64,000 bases of DNA, taken from an uncultured Lachnospiraceae bacterium (GTDB lineage Bacteria > Bacillota > Clostridia > Lachnospirales > Lachnospiraceae). The stretch spans positions 124,001-188,000 of the forward strand of contig CAMWQW010000003.1 in NCBI GenBank assembly GCA_947176505.1, written 5' to 3'. Positions 35,953 through 44,729 of this stretch are shown piece by piece; within the stretch, counting starts at the first letter, position 1, and every line of letters begins with the position of its first letter. The translations under genes were made by a program, and so were the position numbers. The notes beneath the pieces are model-generated. The model was not told the DNA's origin, did not search any database, and saw nothing but the letters and a program-made list of their open reading frames with translations.

Positions 35953-36024
35953 TTTATCATCATGCCCCTTTCCTCCATTTCAAAGCGTCGTACGCCTTTG
36001 GCTATATCATACTCTTCTTTCTGC

Positions 36025-37404
36025 TCATCCATACGCCTGCCCGTCCGTCACACCGACTGTCCGCTGCCGCCGCAAATCTTTAAGTGACAAATACAATGCC
36101 GTATAGAAAAGAGAAAAGCCATATATCATGTACCTCGAAAGACACATAATCGTTATGGAAGTCGCACACACATTGGCTGCAATGAAAAGAAGCGCCGTCC
36201 CCATCATCCACGCCGTGTCATACCGTTTCCGGTGCCAAATAAGCCATACGACAAGAAATACCGCCACCCCGTAGAGCAAAAGTGCGATCCAGTTGATCAG
36301 CGGATGTACTACTGCGATACTTCTGATAAATCCATTCGTACAAAGCAGTATATAGTCATACAGCCATTGCCCGAAACATGCCGGCAAAAGTTTCTTAAGC
36401 ATACTGCCAGCCATTTCATCCGACATTTTGCTCTGCTCATAATAGTCAACCTCGCCCAAACTGAAATAATACGCAGACAAATCCGCTTCCAGCACCTGAA
36501 ACTTAAGCACGTCATGATATTGTTCCAAATGTCCCGCTCTTTGTGAGAAGGTCTCTCCGCCGTATTTATAATTCAGCTCCATGGCGTCCGCCTCGGCATA
36601 GAAACGTTCAAAAAAATCCCGCTCAAGACTTCCCTCTTCAAAGACTTTCCCATCCTCCTCGTCACAGGCGTAGATAACATTCGTCAGCGTGTTGACCTGT
36701 CCGTAGGTATTACCCATAAAATATCCGGTCACCGCATAATTGTATATATGAACCGTCAGACTCCGCATACCAAACATCGCCACGACGGCAATAACCGGAA
36801 CCATCAACTGCCTGTATTTTTTCTGCCCTATCATCTGCAGCAGCAAGAGCACCATCCACATCAGAATCGTGGTCATCATCTGCCCTCTCGTCATCGACAG
36901 CAGAAACGCAAAGGTAAGGCTTAATATCTTGTCACTTTGCCTCTGTTCAAACAACATACGCAGTAAGAAATACAGGAAAAAATGAAACAGCGGAATGCAG
37001 AGCGCCTCACTCATCACCGAACTTTCCAAGAAAATATGCAAAGCCGAGACATACCGCGTCATCACATGAGGCACGACCTGTATCAAAACCACAAGTATCT
37101 CCTCCCACAGACGCAGTTTGAAATGCCGCGTGATATATTCCGCAAAAAACCATATACCGGCGGCTGTCAGTATACCCTGTACTGCTGCTGCCACTGTCAG
37201 ATAACCGTCCCCACATAATTTACGGAACAGTGCAAGGAATAGCGGATACAGTGGTTCCCTGTGGATATGCATCGTGATATACTGCTCGGAATCATTGTAC
37301 ACACCCACTCCGAAAGCCGCAAGCATCCCTGAGAAAAAGAACAGCAGTCCAGCCAGAATACACAATGATTTAATTGGAATCTTTTTTAATCTTACAATCT
37401 CCAA
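36025..37404 (-). CDS. Polytopic membrane protein, GT-C/ArnT-like plan
   Basis: A 459-residue protein with about eleven membrane segments. The first outer loop has VYNDSEQYITMHIHREPLYP. A DSxxY followed by REPxYP is a pattern seen in polyprenyl-sugar-dependent GT-C enzymes. A large outer loop near residues 245-325 (FFERFYAEADAME and later) follows the seventh segment. It overlaps the start of the dehydrogenase gene upstream by 13 bp. It may attach a sugar outside the membrane, but I do not recognise a named family. Confidence 0.68.
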   Translation of the reverse strand: MEIVRLKKIPIKSLCILAGLLFFFSGMLAAFGVGVYNDSEQYITMHIHREPLYPLFLALFRKLCGDGYLTVAAAVQGILTAAGIWFFAEYITRHFKLRLWEEILVVLIQVVPHVMTRYVSALHIFLESSVMSEALCIPLFHFFLYFLLRMLFEQRQSDKILSLTFAFLLSMTRGQMMTTILMWMVLLLLQMIGQKKYRQLMVPVIAVVAMFGMRSLTVHIYNYAVTGYFMGNTYGQVNTLTNVIYACDEEDGKVFEEGSLERDFFERFYAEADAMELNYKYGGETFSQRAGHLEQYHDVLKFQVLEADLSAYYFSLGEVDYYEQSKMSDEMAGSMLKKLLPACFGQWLYDYILLCTNGFIRSIAVVHPLINWIALLLYGVAVFLVVWLIWHRKRYDTAWMMGTALLFIAANVCATSITIMCLSRYMIYGFSLFYTALYLSLKDLRRQRTVGVTDGQAYG

Positions 37405-38708
37405 TACAGATAATCCTCTGTCAGATATTCTTTTCTGTTTAATAATCCCTTGATATCCATCAAAACCTTCTGCTTATGAGCAGGTTTATAGAATGCACTG
37501 ATCTGCTCCTTCGTAAGCTCTAAGAAACTCTCATGCGCCACCGCAATAATGACCGCATCCATATCAGTGACGTCTTCCATCGTCCCGAAGCTGACGCCGT
37601 ACAAACATTTCGCCTCCTCAGCATCGGCGGCAGGGTCCACTACAATCGGCTCAATCCCGTATTCACCCAACTCCTTATAGATATCAATTACCTTCGTATT
37701 TCTTGTATCAGGGCAATTCTCCTTGAATGTAAAACCTAGAATTGCTACACGGGCATTCTTCACCGGAATGCTCGCCTTAATCAAGCTTTTGACAAGACTC
37801 TCCGCCACATATTTACCCATATCGTCATTGATACGTCGTCCGGACAGAATAATCTGGGAGTGATAACCAAGCTCCTCCGCCTTGTATGTCAGATAGTACG
37901 GGTCTACGCCGATACAATGTCCTCCCACAAGCCCCGGCATAAATTTCAGGAAATTCCACTTTGTTCCCGCTGCTTCAAGTACTGCCTTCGTGTCGATATC
38001 CATCTTATGAAAAATCATAGAAAGTTCATTCATGAACGCAATATTGATATCTCTTTGACTGTTTTCGATAACCTTTGCCGCCTCAGCTACCTTGATGGAC
38101 TCGGCACGGTATACACCGGCATCCACCACCAGCTCGTACACTTTGGCAACAACGTCAAGCGTCTCTTCGTCCATACCGGACACAATCTTTGTAATAGTCT
38201 CCAGCCTGTGCACCTTGTCACCGGGATTGATTCGTTCCGGCGAATATCCGATTTTAAAATCTACCCCGCATTTTAATCCCGATTCCTTTTCCAGAATCGG
38301 CACACAGATTTCCTCCGTAACTCCCGGATAAACCGTAGATTCAAATACAACAACGGAGCCTTTCGTCAAATGCTGCCCCAAGATACGGCTTGCTCCTTCC
38401 ACCGGTGTCAGATCCGGCGTATGGTCATCGTTGACCGGCGTCGGCACCGCCACGATATGAAATTTAGCCTCGCGAAGTTTCTCCGGATCAGCGGTAAATT
38501 CTACCGTCGTGTTTTTAATCACTTCGTCGCCCACTTCATTGGTCGGGTCGATACCGCTCTGATACAGCTCAATCTTCTTCTCATTGAGATCAAAACCTAC
38601 CACCTTGATTTTTCTGGCGAAGGCAACCGCAATCGGCATACCGACATAACCTAATCCTACGAGGGATAACTTTTCTTCTCCCTTAACAATCTTCTCATAT
38701 AAATCCAT
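37392..38708 (-). CDS. tviB: UDP-N-acetylglucosamine 6-dehydrogenase, TviB/WbpO type
   Basis: A 438-residue UDP-sugar dehydrogenase. The NAD loop GLGYVGMP is at 18-25, VPTPV at 88-92, and the catalytic cysteine is Cys265 in VGGHCIGVDPYYL. YHSQIILSGRRINDDMG follows as in TviB and WbpO. It oxidises C6 of UDP-GlcNAc or UDP-GalNAc in two NAD-dependent steps. With the 4-epimerase at 34975 it should give UDP-GalNAcA. The ribosome binding site AAGGAGG is 6 bp before the ATG, one of the strongest in the window, so this gene may be highly translated. Confidence 0.9.
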   Translation of the reverse strand: MDLYEKIVKGEEKLSLVGLGYVGMPIAVAFARKIKVVGFDLNEKKIELYQSGIDPTNEVGDEVIKNTTVEFTADPEKLREAKFHIVAVPTPVNDDHTPDLTPVEGASRILGQHLTKGSVVVFESTVYPGVTEEICVPILEKESGLKCGVDFKIGYSPERINPGDKVHRLETITKIVSGMDEETLDVVAKVYELVVDAGVYRAESIKVAEAAKVIENSQRDINIAFMNELSMIFHKMDIDTKAVLEAAGTKWNFLKFMPGLVGGHCIGVDPYYLTYKAEELGYHSQIILSGRRINDDMGKYVAESLVKSLIKASIPVKNARVAILGFTFKENCPDTRNTKVIDIYKELGEYGIEPIVVDPAADAEEAKCLYGVSFGTMEDVTDMDAVIIAVAHESFLELTKEQISAFYKPAHKQKVLMDIKGLLNRKEYLTEDYLYWRL

Positions 38709-38780
38709 TTTATACCTCCTTGTGAATCCGCCTTTCTTCTATCATCTCTCATTCGGTGCAAGACCGGATTGCAATACGCC

Positions 38781-39866
38781 TTATTTACTCAAAATCAACC
38801 GGACCTCATCCATATATTCTCCCGTGACCAGTTTCCTGTCAAACTCCCGCTCCATCTTCTCTCTGGCGAGACGTCCCATTTGGGCGCGCTCCTCATAGGA
38901 CAGCGCTAAAAACTTCTCCATCGCACGAATCAGTTCATCTTCATGTCCGGGCGTGAAACCGAAACCCGTCCGTCCTTCTTCAAAAGCCTCGAGGCATCCG
39001 CTGATATTGGAAGCTATGACCGGTCTTCCCGTCGCCGCCCCTTCTATGAGTGCGTTGGACATTCCCTCATGGAACGATGCCACCACAATCGCGCTCGCCG
39101 CCGTCAGATATGGATGTACTTCCGTGTGGAATCCAATCTGTCGTACAATGCCTTCCTGCTCCAGACGATCCAGCATATCCTGATAGTCCTCGTCACAGTA
39201 TCCCATAATATCGAAAAAGACCTTGTCGCTATGTAATGTCTTCGCCGCCGCAATATATTCCAGTATGCCGCGCTCTTTCATCACTCTGCCAACAAAAAGA
39301 AAATGCGTTTCTTCCCCCGCAGGATATTCCTCATAGCGATGCCTCTCCAAATTTACGCCCGAACCCATGACCATACGCGTCTTCTTCGCAGTAATGCCAA
39401 GCCTTTGGAAGATTCCTCTGTTCTCTTCATTCTGGAAAAAGATGCAGGCTGCCTTCTTAAGCCCTGTCTTGTACATTGTAACAATCAGCTTTAACAATAT
39501 CCCTGTTCTGTCAAAAGCGCCGCCAAGCCCGGTAATCGTGGCAATATAAGGAATCCTGCGCCTTGCCGCCGCGAAGCCTCCGTATATATTCGGTTTAATT
39601 GTATAAGTAATCACAAGATCAGGCTTTAACTCTTTCATCAGGCGGCTGTACGTGCGGTACAATTTCAAATCTTCCAGCGGATTAATGCCTCTGCGGTTGA
39701 TATCCGTCTTAATAATCTGACACCCCTGCGCCTCAAGCTCTTTCTCTTTCACATCATCCGGCATACTGATATATACCTCATTCCGGGACAACAATGCCTG
39801 CACAAATTCATTCCGGAAATCATACAACCCGCCGGAAGAATTTGTCAAAATTAATACTCTGCTCAT
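38781..39866 (-). CDS. GT4 family glycosyltransferase, PglA-like
   Basis: A 361-residue GT-B enzyme. VLILTNSSGGLYDFRNEF at the N-terminus, ITYTIKPNIYG and TITGLGGAF in the acceptor domain, FLFVGRVMKERGILEYI near 190 and SFHEGMSNALIEGAATGRPVI near 265 are the pattern of PglA-type enzymes. Those add the second sugar to an undecaprenyl-linked bacillosamine. It stands two genes downstream of the PglC-like transferase, which supports that role. The gene starts after the third copy of the CCGGAACGGAGAA leader. Confidence 0.88.
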   Translation of the reverse strand: MSRVLILTNSSGGLYDFRNEFVQALLSRNEVYISMPDDVKEKELEAQGCQIIKTDINRRGINPLEDLKLYRTYSRLMKELKPDLVITYTIKPNIYGGFAAARRRIPYIATITGLGGAFDRTGILLKLIVTMYKTGLKKAACIFFQNEENRGIFQRLGITAKKTRMVMGSGVNLERHRYEEYPAGEETHFLFVGRVMKERGILEYIAAAKTLHSDKVFFDIMGYCDEDYQDMLDRLEQEGIVRQIGFHTEVHPYLTAASAIVVASFHEGMSNALIEGAATGRPVIASNISGCLEAFEEGRTGFGFTPGHEDELIRAMEKFLALSYEERAQMGRLAREKMEREFDRKLVTGEYMDEVRLILSK

Positions 39867-39870
39867 TCTG

Positions 39871-39896
39871 TTCTCCGTTCCGGTCCCTTACAGGGG
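39871..39896 (-). repeat. RBS leader, copy C (tail conserved, hairpin different)
   Basis: On the minus strand CCGGAACGGAGAA precedes the ATG at 39866 just as in copies A and B. The hairpin upstream is another one, CCC (39893-39895) with GGG (39885-39887) around five bases. Only the tail is shared with the other two copies. Confidence 0.4.
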
Positions 39897-39909
39897 CAGT
39901 GTTTATGGA

Positions 39910-40893
39910 TTAAGGAACAATCTCTTCCCCTTCCATATCGCGAATCGCTATCTCATTGTACTTCATCATAACGATATTCTCTTCATAATCTCCTATCCTT
40001 ACCGGGTTCTCCTGTCCAGCCAGATTACGAATCACCGATGCCGGCATATTCACACCGCACGCATAAGCGTGAGGATAACCGCCGCCGAACCGAGGATTAA
40101 CCTCGGAAATATAGTAAATGCCGTTAATCTCAAAAATATCAATATCTATCATGCCACGGAAACCGCATTTCTCCACGAACTCCCGTATCATATCAAAAAG
40201 ACGCTCATCCTTAAAAGACACCGATTTATCCGTCTCACCGGCACGCATTTTAATCTTCTTCTTCACAAAAACAGACGTGCACTTGCCGGAAATCATATCA
40301 ATATAGACGTCCGCACCGTACTCCTGCCCATCCATGTATTCCTGAACCATCAAATCGTCATGCAGGTCGAATAACACTTCTGTCTCTTCACGGCTGTTCA
40401 CCTTGTTAATATACAGGCTGGCGCTTCCTTTCACCGGCTTCACGAAAACCGGATAGGAAATTTCTCCTTTTTCCAGTGCCTCATAGAATGTCTCCTTGTC
40501 CGGATAACATTTGCCGGTGGGAATCTGCATCTTGCGGAGCAGTTCATACATTCTGTATTTATCGAAACAGGTTTCCACCAAATCATAATCGGATATAATC
40601 GGCGTTGTACCTATTTCCAGAAATTTCTCCCGTTCCTTCGCTAACATGCTAAGCTCCGGATCAATCAGAGAAAAAACGCCCGTTATTTTTTCTTTCCTGC
40701 ATATTTCGAGAATCCTATCTATATACCCCGGCGCCGTAATCCTCGGCACCAGATAGAAAGCATCCGCATCATAGACAGCCGGCGCAAGATTGCTGCAATC
40801 GGTTGCAATGATTCTGCCCTGATCTGCTATTTCCCTCTTAAAATACTGCACCACCTTGTCCCGGGTGCCGGCGCTCAAAATCAATATATTCAA
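39910..40893 (-). CDS. ATP-grasp ligase, paralogue 1 (in the PglD position)
   Basis: A 327-residue ATP-grasp protein. Its N-terminal pre-grasp domain has ILSAGTRDKVVQYFKRE and TDCSNLAPAVYDADAFY. FVKPVKGSAS near 145 and MVQEYMDGQEYGADVYID near 180 bind ATP, and DIDIFEINGIYYISEVNPRFGGGYPHA near 247-273 holds the Mg-binding Glu and Asn. Such enzymes join a carboxylate to an amine through an acyl phosphate. It lies between the PglC-like and PglA-like genes, where a PglD acetyltransferase is expected. It may therefore acylate a 4-amino sugar with an amino acid. Paralogue 2 is at 60573-61562. Confidence 0.85.
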   Translation of the reverse strand: MNILILSAGTRDKVVQYFKREIADQGRIIATDCSNLAPAVYDADAFYLVPRITAPGYIDRILEICRKEKITGVFSLIDPELSMLAKEREKFLEIGTTPIISDYDLVETCFDKYRMYELLRKMQIPTGKCYPDKETFYEALEKGEISYPVFVKPVKGSASLYINKVNSREETEVLFDLHDDLMVQEYMDGQEYGADVYIDMISGKCTSVFVKKKIKMRAGETDKSVSFKDERLFDMIREFVEKCGFRGMIDIDIFEINGIYYISEVNPRFGGGYPHAYACGVNMPASVIRNLAGQENPVRIGDYEENIVMMKYNEIAIRDMEGEEIVP

Positions 40894-40949
40894 TCTGCTA
40901 CCACGCCTTTCTCAACTCTTACCGGCTTTGTCAGCCTTTCCGTCTCTTC

Positions 40950-41597
40950 TTAATTCTTTCCGGCTTTACCTGCCTCTTCCAGTCTTTTCTTACGAATTTC
41001 CGCAAAATTTCCTTCCACTGCGTTTGTGTCCTGCGCCACTTCCTCCGTATGTCCCAATACTGTCTGCACAGTCATCCGCAGAACCTTCATATCCATCCGG
41101 AAAGAAAGATTCTCCACATATTCTATATCTTTCTCAAGTCGCCTGTCCCAATCTATAAAGTTCCTCCCGCTTACCTGCGCGAGTCCCGTCAGTCCCGGAC
41201 GCACACTATGGCGCAGTCTCTCACGCTCACTGTAATACGGCAGATATGATACGAGTAGCGGTCTCGGACCGACAATGCTCATATCTCCCTTCAAGATGTT
41301 AAACAGCTCCGGAAGCTCGTCCAAGCTTGTTCCACGCAGGAATTGTCCGAACTTGGTCAACCTCACCGCATCCGGCAGAAGGTTCCCGTTCTCATCCCGC
41401 TCGTCCGTCATCGTCCGAAACTTGCACAGCGTAAAAATCTTCTCATTTTTGCCCGGTCTCTCCTGCTTAAAGAAAACCGGCGAACCGAGTTTCGTTCGCA
41501 CCAACACCATCAGCACCAGCAAAACCGGGCTAAGCACGATAATGCCGCACAGAGAAAGTACAAAATCCAAGCATCTCTTGATACAGTTCTTATACAT
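40950..41597 (-). CDS. Phosphoglycosyl transferase, PglC-like initiating enzyme
   Basis: A 215-residue monotopic phosphoglycosyl transferase. One membrane-dipping segment (LSLCGIIVLSPVLLVLMVLV) precedes the catalytic domain with FKQERPGKNEKIFTLCKFRTM, TSLDELPELFNILKGDM, SIVGPRPLL and GLTGLAQVSGRN. The Asp-Glu of LDELPE is the usual catalytic dyad. The short form, lacking extra transmembrane segments, is like PglC, which loads phospho-bacillosamine onto undecaprenyl phosphate. It sits next to the dehydratase-aminotransferase pair that would make such a sugar. Confidence 0.92.
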   Translation of the reverse strand: MYKNCIKRCLDFVLSLCGIIVLSPVLLVLMVLVRTKLGSPVFFKQERPGKNEKIFTLCKFRTMTDERDENGNLLPDAVRLTKFGQFLRGTSLDELPELFNILKGDMSIVGPRPLLVSYLPYYSERERLRHSVRPGLTGLAQVSGRNFIDWDRRLEKDIEYVENLSFRMDMKVLRMTVQTVLGHTEEVAQDTNAVEGNFAEIRKKRLEEAGKAGKN

Positions 41598-41659
41598 ATA
41601 TAGTTCCTTCCTTTCTCAATGCTCAGGCGCTAAATACGACAGCGTTCCCTCCTGCAATA

Positions 41660-42790
41660 TTACCGAAAAAATCCCCTCACGATTCGAATAATCAGCTCCA
41701 TGTCCTCCGGCGTATTCTTGATATCGCTCGGCAGACACATACCTCTGTTGAAGATATCTGTTCCCACACTGCTTCCGTCTTCATTATGCGGTATGAAGTC
41801 GCATCTCTCAAAAACAGGCTGCATATGCATCGGCTTCCAAATCGGTCTCGTCTCGATATTCTCTTCTGCCAACGCATCCATTATCATATCAGGCGTTATT
41901 TTACATCCTTCCGCAATCGTCATACAGGACAGCCAGCAGTTGGCATCTCCGTCAGGATTGAGAGGGTTCATGGTAATCTCCGAAATATCCGCAAAAGCCT
42001 CCCGGTACTGCTCATAAATTGCCTTCTTCCTCGCCTTATGCTCTTCCAGATGAAGAAGCTGACCCCTGCCGATACCTGCCGTAATATTGCTCATGCGGTA
42101 ATTATATCCGATATGAGAATGCTGATAATGTCTGGCTGGATCCCTCGCCTGTGTGGCAAGGAACGTTGCTTTCTTCGTCGCCGCTTCCTCTGCCGAGACA
42201 AACATCCCGCCACCGGAAGTCGTAATGATCTTATTGCCGTTAAAGGAATAGATTCCGTATTTTCCCAATGTACCCGTATGTTTTCCTTTATAGGTACTTC
42301 CCAACGACTCTGCCGCATCTTCGATGAGCGGCACATGATGTTCCTCGCAGATTGCCATAATCTCATCCAGCTTCGCGGGAGTGCCGTAAAGATGCACACA
42401 AATAACCGCTTTCGGATTCGGATACTTTTCAAAAGCCTTCCTAAGCGCTTCAGGCGATATATTCCATGTGTCCGGCTCCGCATCAATAAATACAGGCGTT
42501 GCATTTTCGTACACAATGGGATTACAAGATGCCGAGAAAGTCAAATCCGATACAAAAACAAAATCTCCCTGCCCTGCTCCCAGCAGTTTCAACGATAAAT
42601 GAATTGCCGCTGTGCCTGAATCAAGCGCCGCTGCATAACCGCATTGTGTATACGCCGCAATCTCTTTTTCAAAAGCATTAACATTCGGTCCTAAAGGAGC
42701 GACCCAGTTGGTGTCGAAAGCCTCCTGTACATACCTTTGTTCGTCCCCGTGTATGGTCGGACTCGATAAATAGATTCTCTTTTTTTCCAT
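41660..42790 (-). CDS. DegT/DnrJ/EryC1 aminotransferase, PglE-like
   Basis: A 376-residue PLP-dependent sugar aminotransferase. IYLSSPTIHGDEQRYVQEAF opens the fold, LDSGTAAIHLSLKLLG binds phosphate, EDAAES near 157-162 has the PLP aspartate and SFNGNKIITT has the Schiff-base lysine at residue 187. The N-terminus and TNWVAPLGPNV are typical of PglE/LegC-like enzymes acting on UDP-4-keto sugars. The ATG at 42790 has AGAGGGG 4 bp upstream. It directly follows the 4,6-dehydratase gene, so the product should be a UDP-4-amino-4,6-dideoxy-N-acetylhexosamine. Confidence 0.9.
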   Translation of the reverse strand: MEKKRIYLSSPTIHGDEQRYVQEAFDTNWVAPLGPNVNAFEKEIAAYTQCGYAAALDSGTAAIHLSLKLLGAGQGDFVFVSDLTFSASCNPIVYENATPVFIDAEPDTWNISPEALRKAFEKYPNPKAVICVHLYGTPAKLDEIMAICEEHHVPLIEDAAESLGSTYKGKHTGTLGKYGIYSFNGNKIITTSGGGMFVSAEEAATKKATFLATQARDPARHYQHSHIGYNYRMSNITAGIGRGQLLHLEEHKARKKAIYEQYREAFADISEITMNPLNPDGDANCWLSCMTIAEGCKITPDMIMDALAEENIETRPIWKPMHMQPVFERCDFIPHNEDGSSVGTDIFNRGMCLPSDIKNTPEDMELIIRIVRGFFR

Positions 42791-42828
42791 GATACCCCTC
42801 TTTTCTCGATTCTTACTCAACCTGCGGA

Positions 42829-44700
42829 CTAATCCTCTGTATGGTGATACGTCGGAACAATCTTTTTAATAAGCGGTCTGATATCCGAGCTCTCAATCTG
42901 ACATTCGTCTTTCAACTCTTTTAACTGGATAAAAAACTCATGCTCGTCCAATTCGATCGGTTTCCCGATATGAATCATCTTATTTGCCGTATCTTTCATT
43001 CCTTCTTCGTCCATCAGAAGCTCTTCATACAGCTTCTCGCCCGGACGAAGTCCCGTAAATTCAATCTTGATGTCCTCGCCTACACGGTATCCGGACAGCT
43101 TGATAAGGTTTTGCGCCAAATCCAATATCTTGACCGGCTCTCCCATATCCAGCACGAATATCTCTCCACCTCTCGCATACGCACCTGCCTGAAGCACAAG
43201 AGACACCGCCTCGGATATGGTCATAAAATAACGGATGATATCCGGATGAGTCACCGTCACCGGTCCTCCTGCCGCAATCTGCTTGCGGAACAGCGGTATC
43301 ACGCTTCCGTTACTTCCAAGCACATTGCCGAACCGAACCGCAACAAACTCTGTCTCATAATGCTTGTCAAAGGTCTGAATAATCATCTCGCAGATACGCT
43401 TGCTCGCACCCATAATGTTTGTCGGATTTACCGCCTTGTCTGTGGAAATCATGACAAAGCGCTGTACTCCGCTCATGGCTGCCGCCTGTGCCGTCTTAAA
43501 CGTACCGAACACATTGTTCTTAATCGCCTCTGTAGGGCTGTCTTCCATCAGCGGTACATGTTTGTGCGCCGCCGCATGATATACAATATCCGGATGATAT
43601 GTCGAGAAAATATAATTCATTCGGTTTGTGTTTCTCACCGAGGCAATCAACACCACCAAATCCATTTCAGGATACTTACCTTTCAATTCCTGCTGGATAT
43701 CATAAACGGAATTTTCATAGATATCCACAATCACCAGTTGTTTCGGTTTGTGGACTGCAATCTGCCTGCACAGCTCACTGCCGATGGAGCCTCCGCCGCC
43801 GGTAACTAACACCACTTTCCCCTGCACATATCCAAGAATCGAATTTAAATCTACGCTGATCGGGTCTCTCCCCAAAAGGTCTTCTACTTCCACATCCCGC
43901 AGCTTGGAAACATTGACTTCTCCGTTTACAAGCTGATACATACCCGGCAGAGAACGAAGCTTACAATTGGTATCTTTACAGATTTCGAGGATTTTCCTGA
44001 GTTCAGCCCTGCTCGCCGAAGGCATTGCCACGATAATCTCGTCCACATCATACACATCTGCACATTCTACGATTTTATCCCGTCCGCCGACTACTTTGAT
44101 GCCTTGAATATATCTTCCCCATTTCCCCTTATCATCATCAATAATGCACTTGATAACCATTGTGGAAAAATTACTGTTCACAATCTCTTTGATAATTACA
44201 TTCGCTGCTTCCCCCGCACCGATTACCATAACGGAGATATGGTTCTTCTTGTTTTGCTGTTTGTGTTTCAGGCTCCTAAAGAAACGGTACGAAAAGCGAC
44301 TGCTGAAAATGCATGTAATCAGCAGAAATAAATAGAAAAAGTAGTAACTTTTCGGCACCGCCTGCGATGTTGTCTTAAAAAACTGTAAGCAGATACTATT
44401 CACAATAGTAGACAGGACGCAGGACACCACAATATTCTGCAGCTCTGTCTCGCCCGCAAATGCCCACAAACTGTTATAGAGACGGAAAAAATAAAAAATT
44501 GCCAGCGTCACTATGATGTTGAGCGGCATAACCTGCTCGATCGGATTCATGAAGTGTCTCGGAATCTCGTCCATTCTGAACTCATACCGAAGGATGATTG
44601 CCAAGTAGCTTGCCAGAATCACACTGATTACATCATAAATAATCAGACAGGTTCTTCTATAAAATAACTTTACATTAAATGGTTTTCTCTTCTTCTCCAT
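42829..44700 (-). CDS. Membrane UDP-GlcNAc 4,6-dehydratase, PglF/CapD type
   Basis: A 623-residue protein of the long FlaA1/CapD branch. Four membrane segments (about 17-37, 58-75, 90-108, 115-135) precede a Rossmann-like middle domain with VMVIGAGEAA near 158. A catalytic SDR domain follows with GGGGSIGSEL at 301-310, HAAAHKHVPLME and STDKAVNPTNIMGASKR. Long-form members make UDP-4-keto-6-deoxy-GlcNAc at the membrane, the first step toward bacillosamine-type sugars. Gene order dehydratase, aminotransferase, PglC-like, ATP-grasp, PglA-like supports that pathway. Confidence 0.93.
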   Translation of the reverse strand: MEKKRKPFNVKLFYRRTCLIIYDVISVILASYLAIILRYEFRMDEIPRHFMNPIEQVMPLNIIVTLAIFYFFRLYNSLWAFAGETELQNIVVSCVLSTIVNSICLQFFKTTSQAVPKSYYFFYLFLLITCIFSSRFSYRFFRSLKHKQQNKKNHISVMVIGAGEAANVIIKEIVNSNFSTMVIKCIIDDDKGKWGRYIQGIKVVGGRDKIVECADVYDVDEIIVAMPSASRAELRKILEICKDTNCKLRSLPGMYQLVNGEVNVSKLRDVEVEDLLGRDPISVDLNSILGYVQGKVVLVTGGGGSIGSELCRQIAVHKPKQLVIVDIYENSVYDIQQELKGKYPEMDLVVLIASVRNTNRMNYIFSTYHPDIVYHAAAHKHVPLMEDSPTEAIKNNVFGTFKTAQAAAMSGVQRFVMISTDKAVNPTNIMGASKRICEMIIQTFDKHYETEFVAVRFGNVLGSNGSVIPLFRKQIAAGGPVTVTHPDIIRYFMTISEAVSLVLQAGAYARGGEIFVLDMGEPVKILDLAQNLIKLSGYRVGEDIKIEFTGLRPGEKLYEELLMDEEGMKDTANKMIHIGKPIELDEHEFFIQLKELKDECQIESSDIRPLIKKIVPTYHHTED

Positions 44701-44729
44701 ATCCTTTTCCCACGCCGTCCTTTGTCTCC

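Noticed and set aside
42940-43809. Long plus-strand open frame of 289 codons opposite the 4,6-dehydratase gene
   Set aside because: It lies wholly inside a gene with strong family motifs on the other strand, is rich in Arg, His, Ile and Leu without a recognisable domain, and is a shadow frame.
42829-44700. PseB as the identity of the 4,6-dehydratase
   Set aside because: PseB is a short soluble enzyme; this one has four membrane helices and the long FlaA1/CapD plan, as in PglF.
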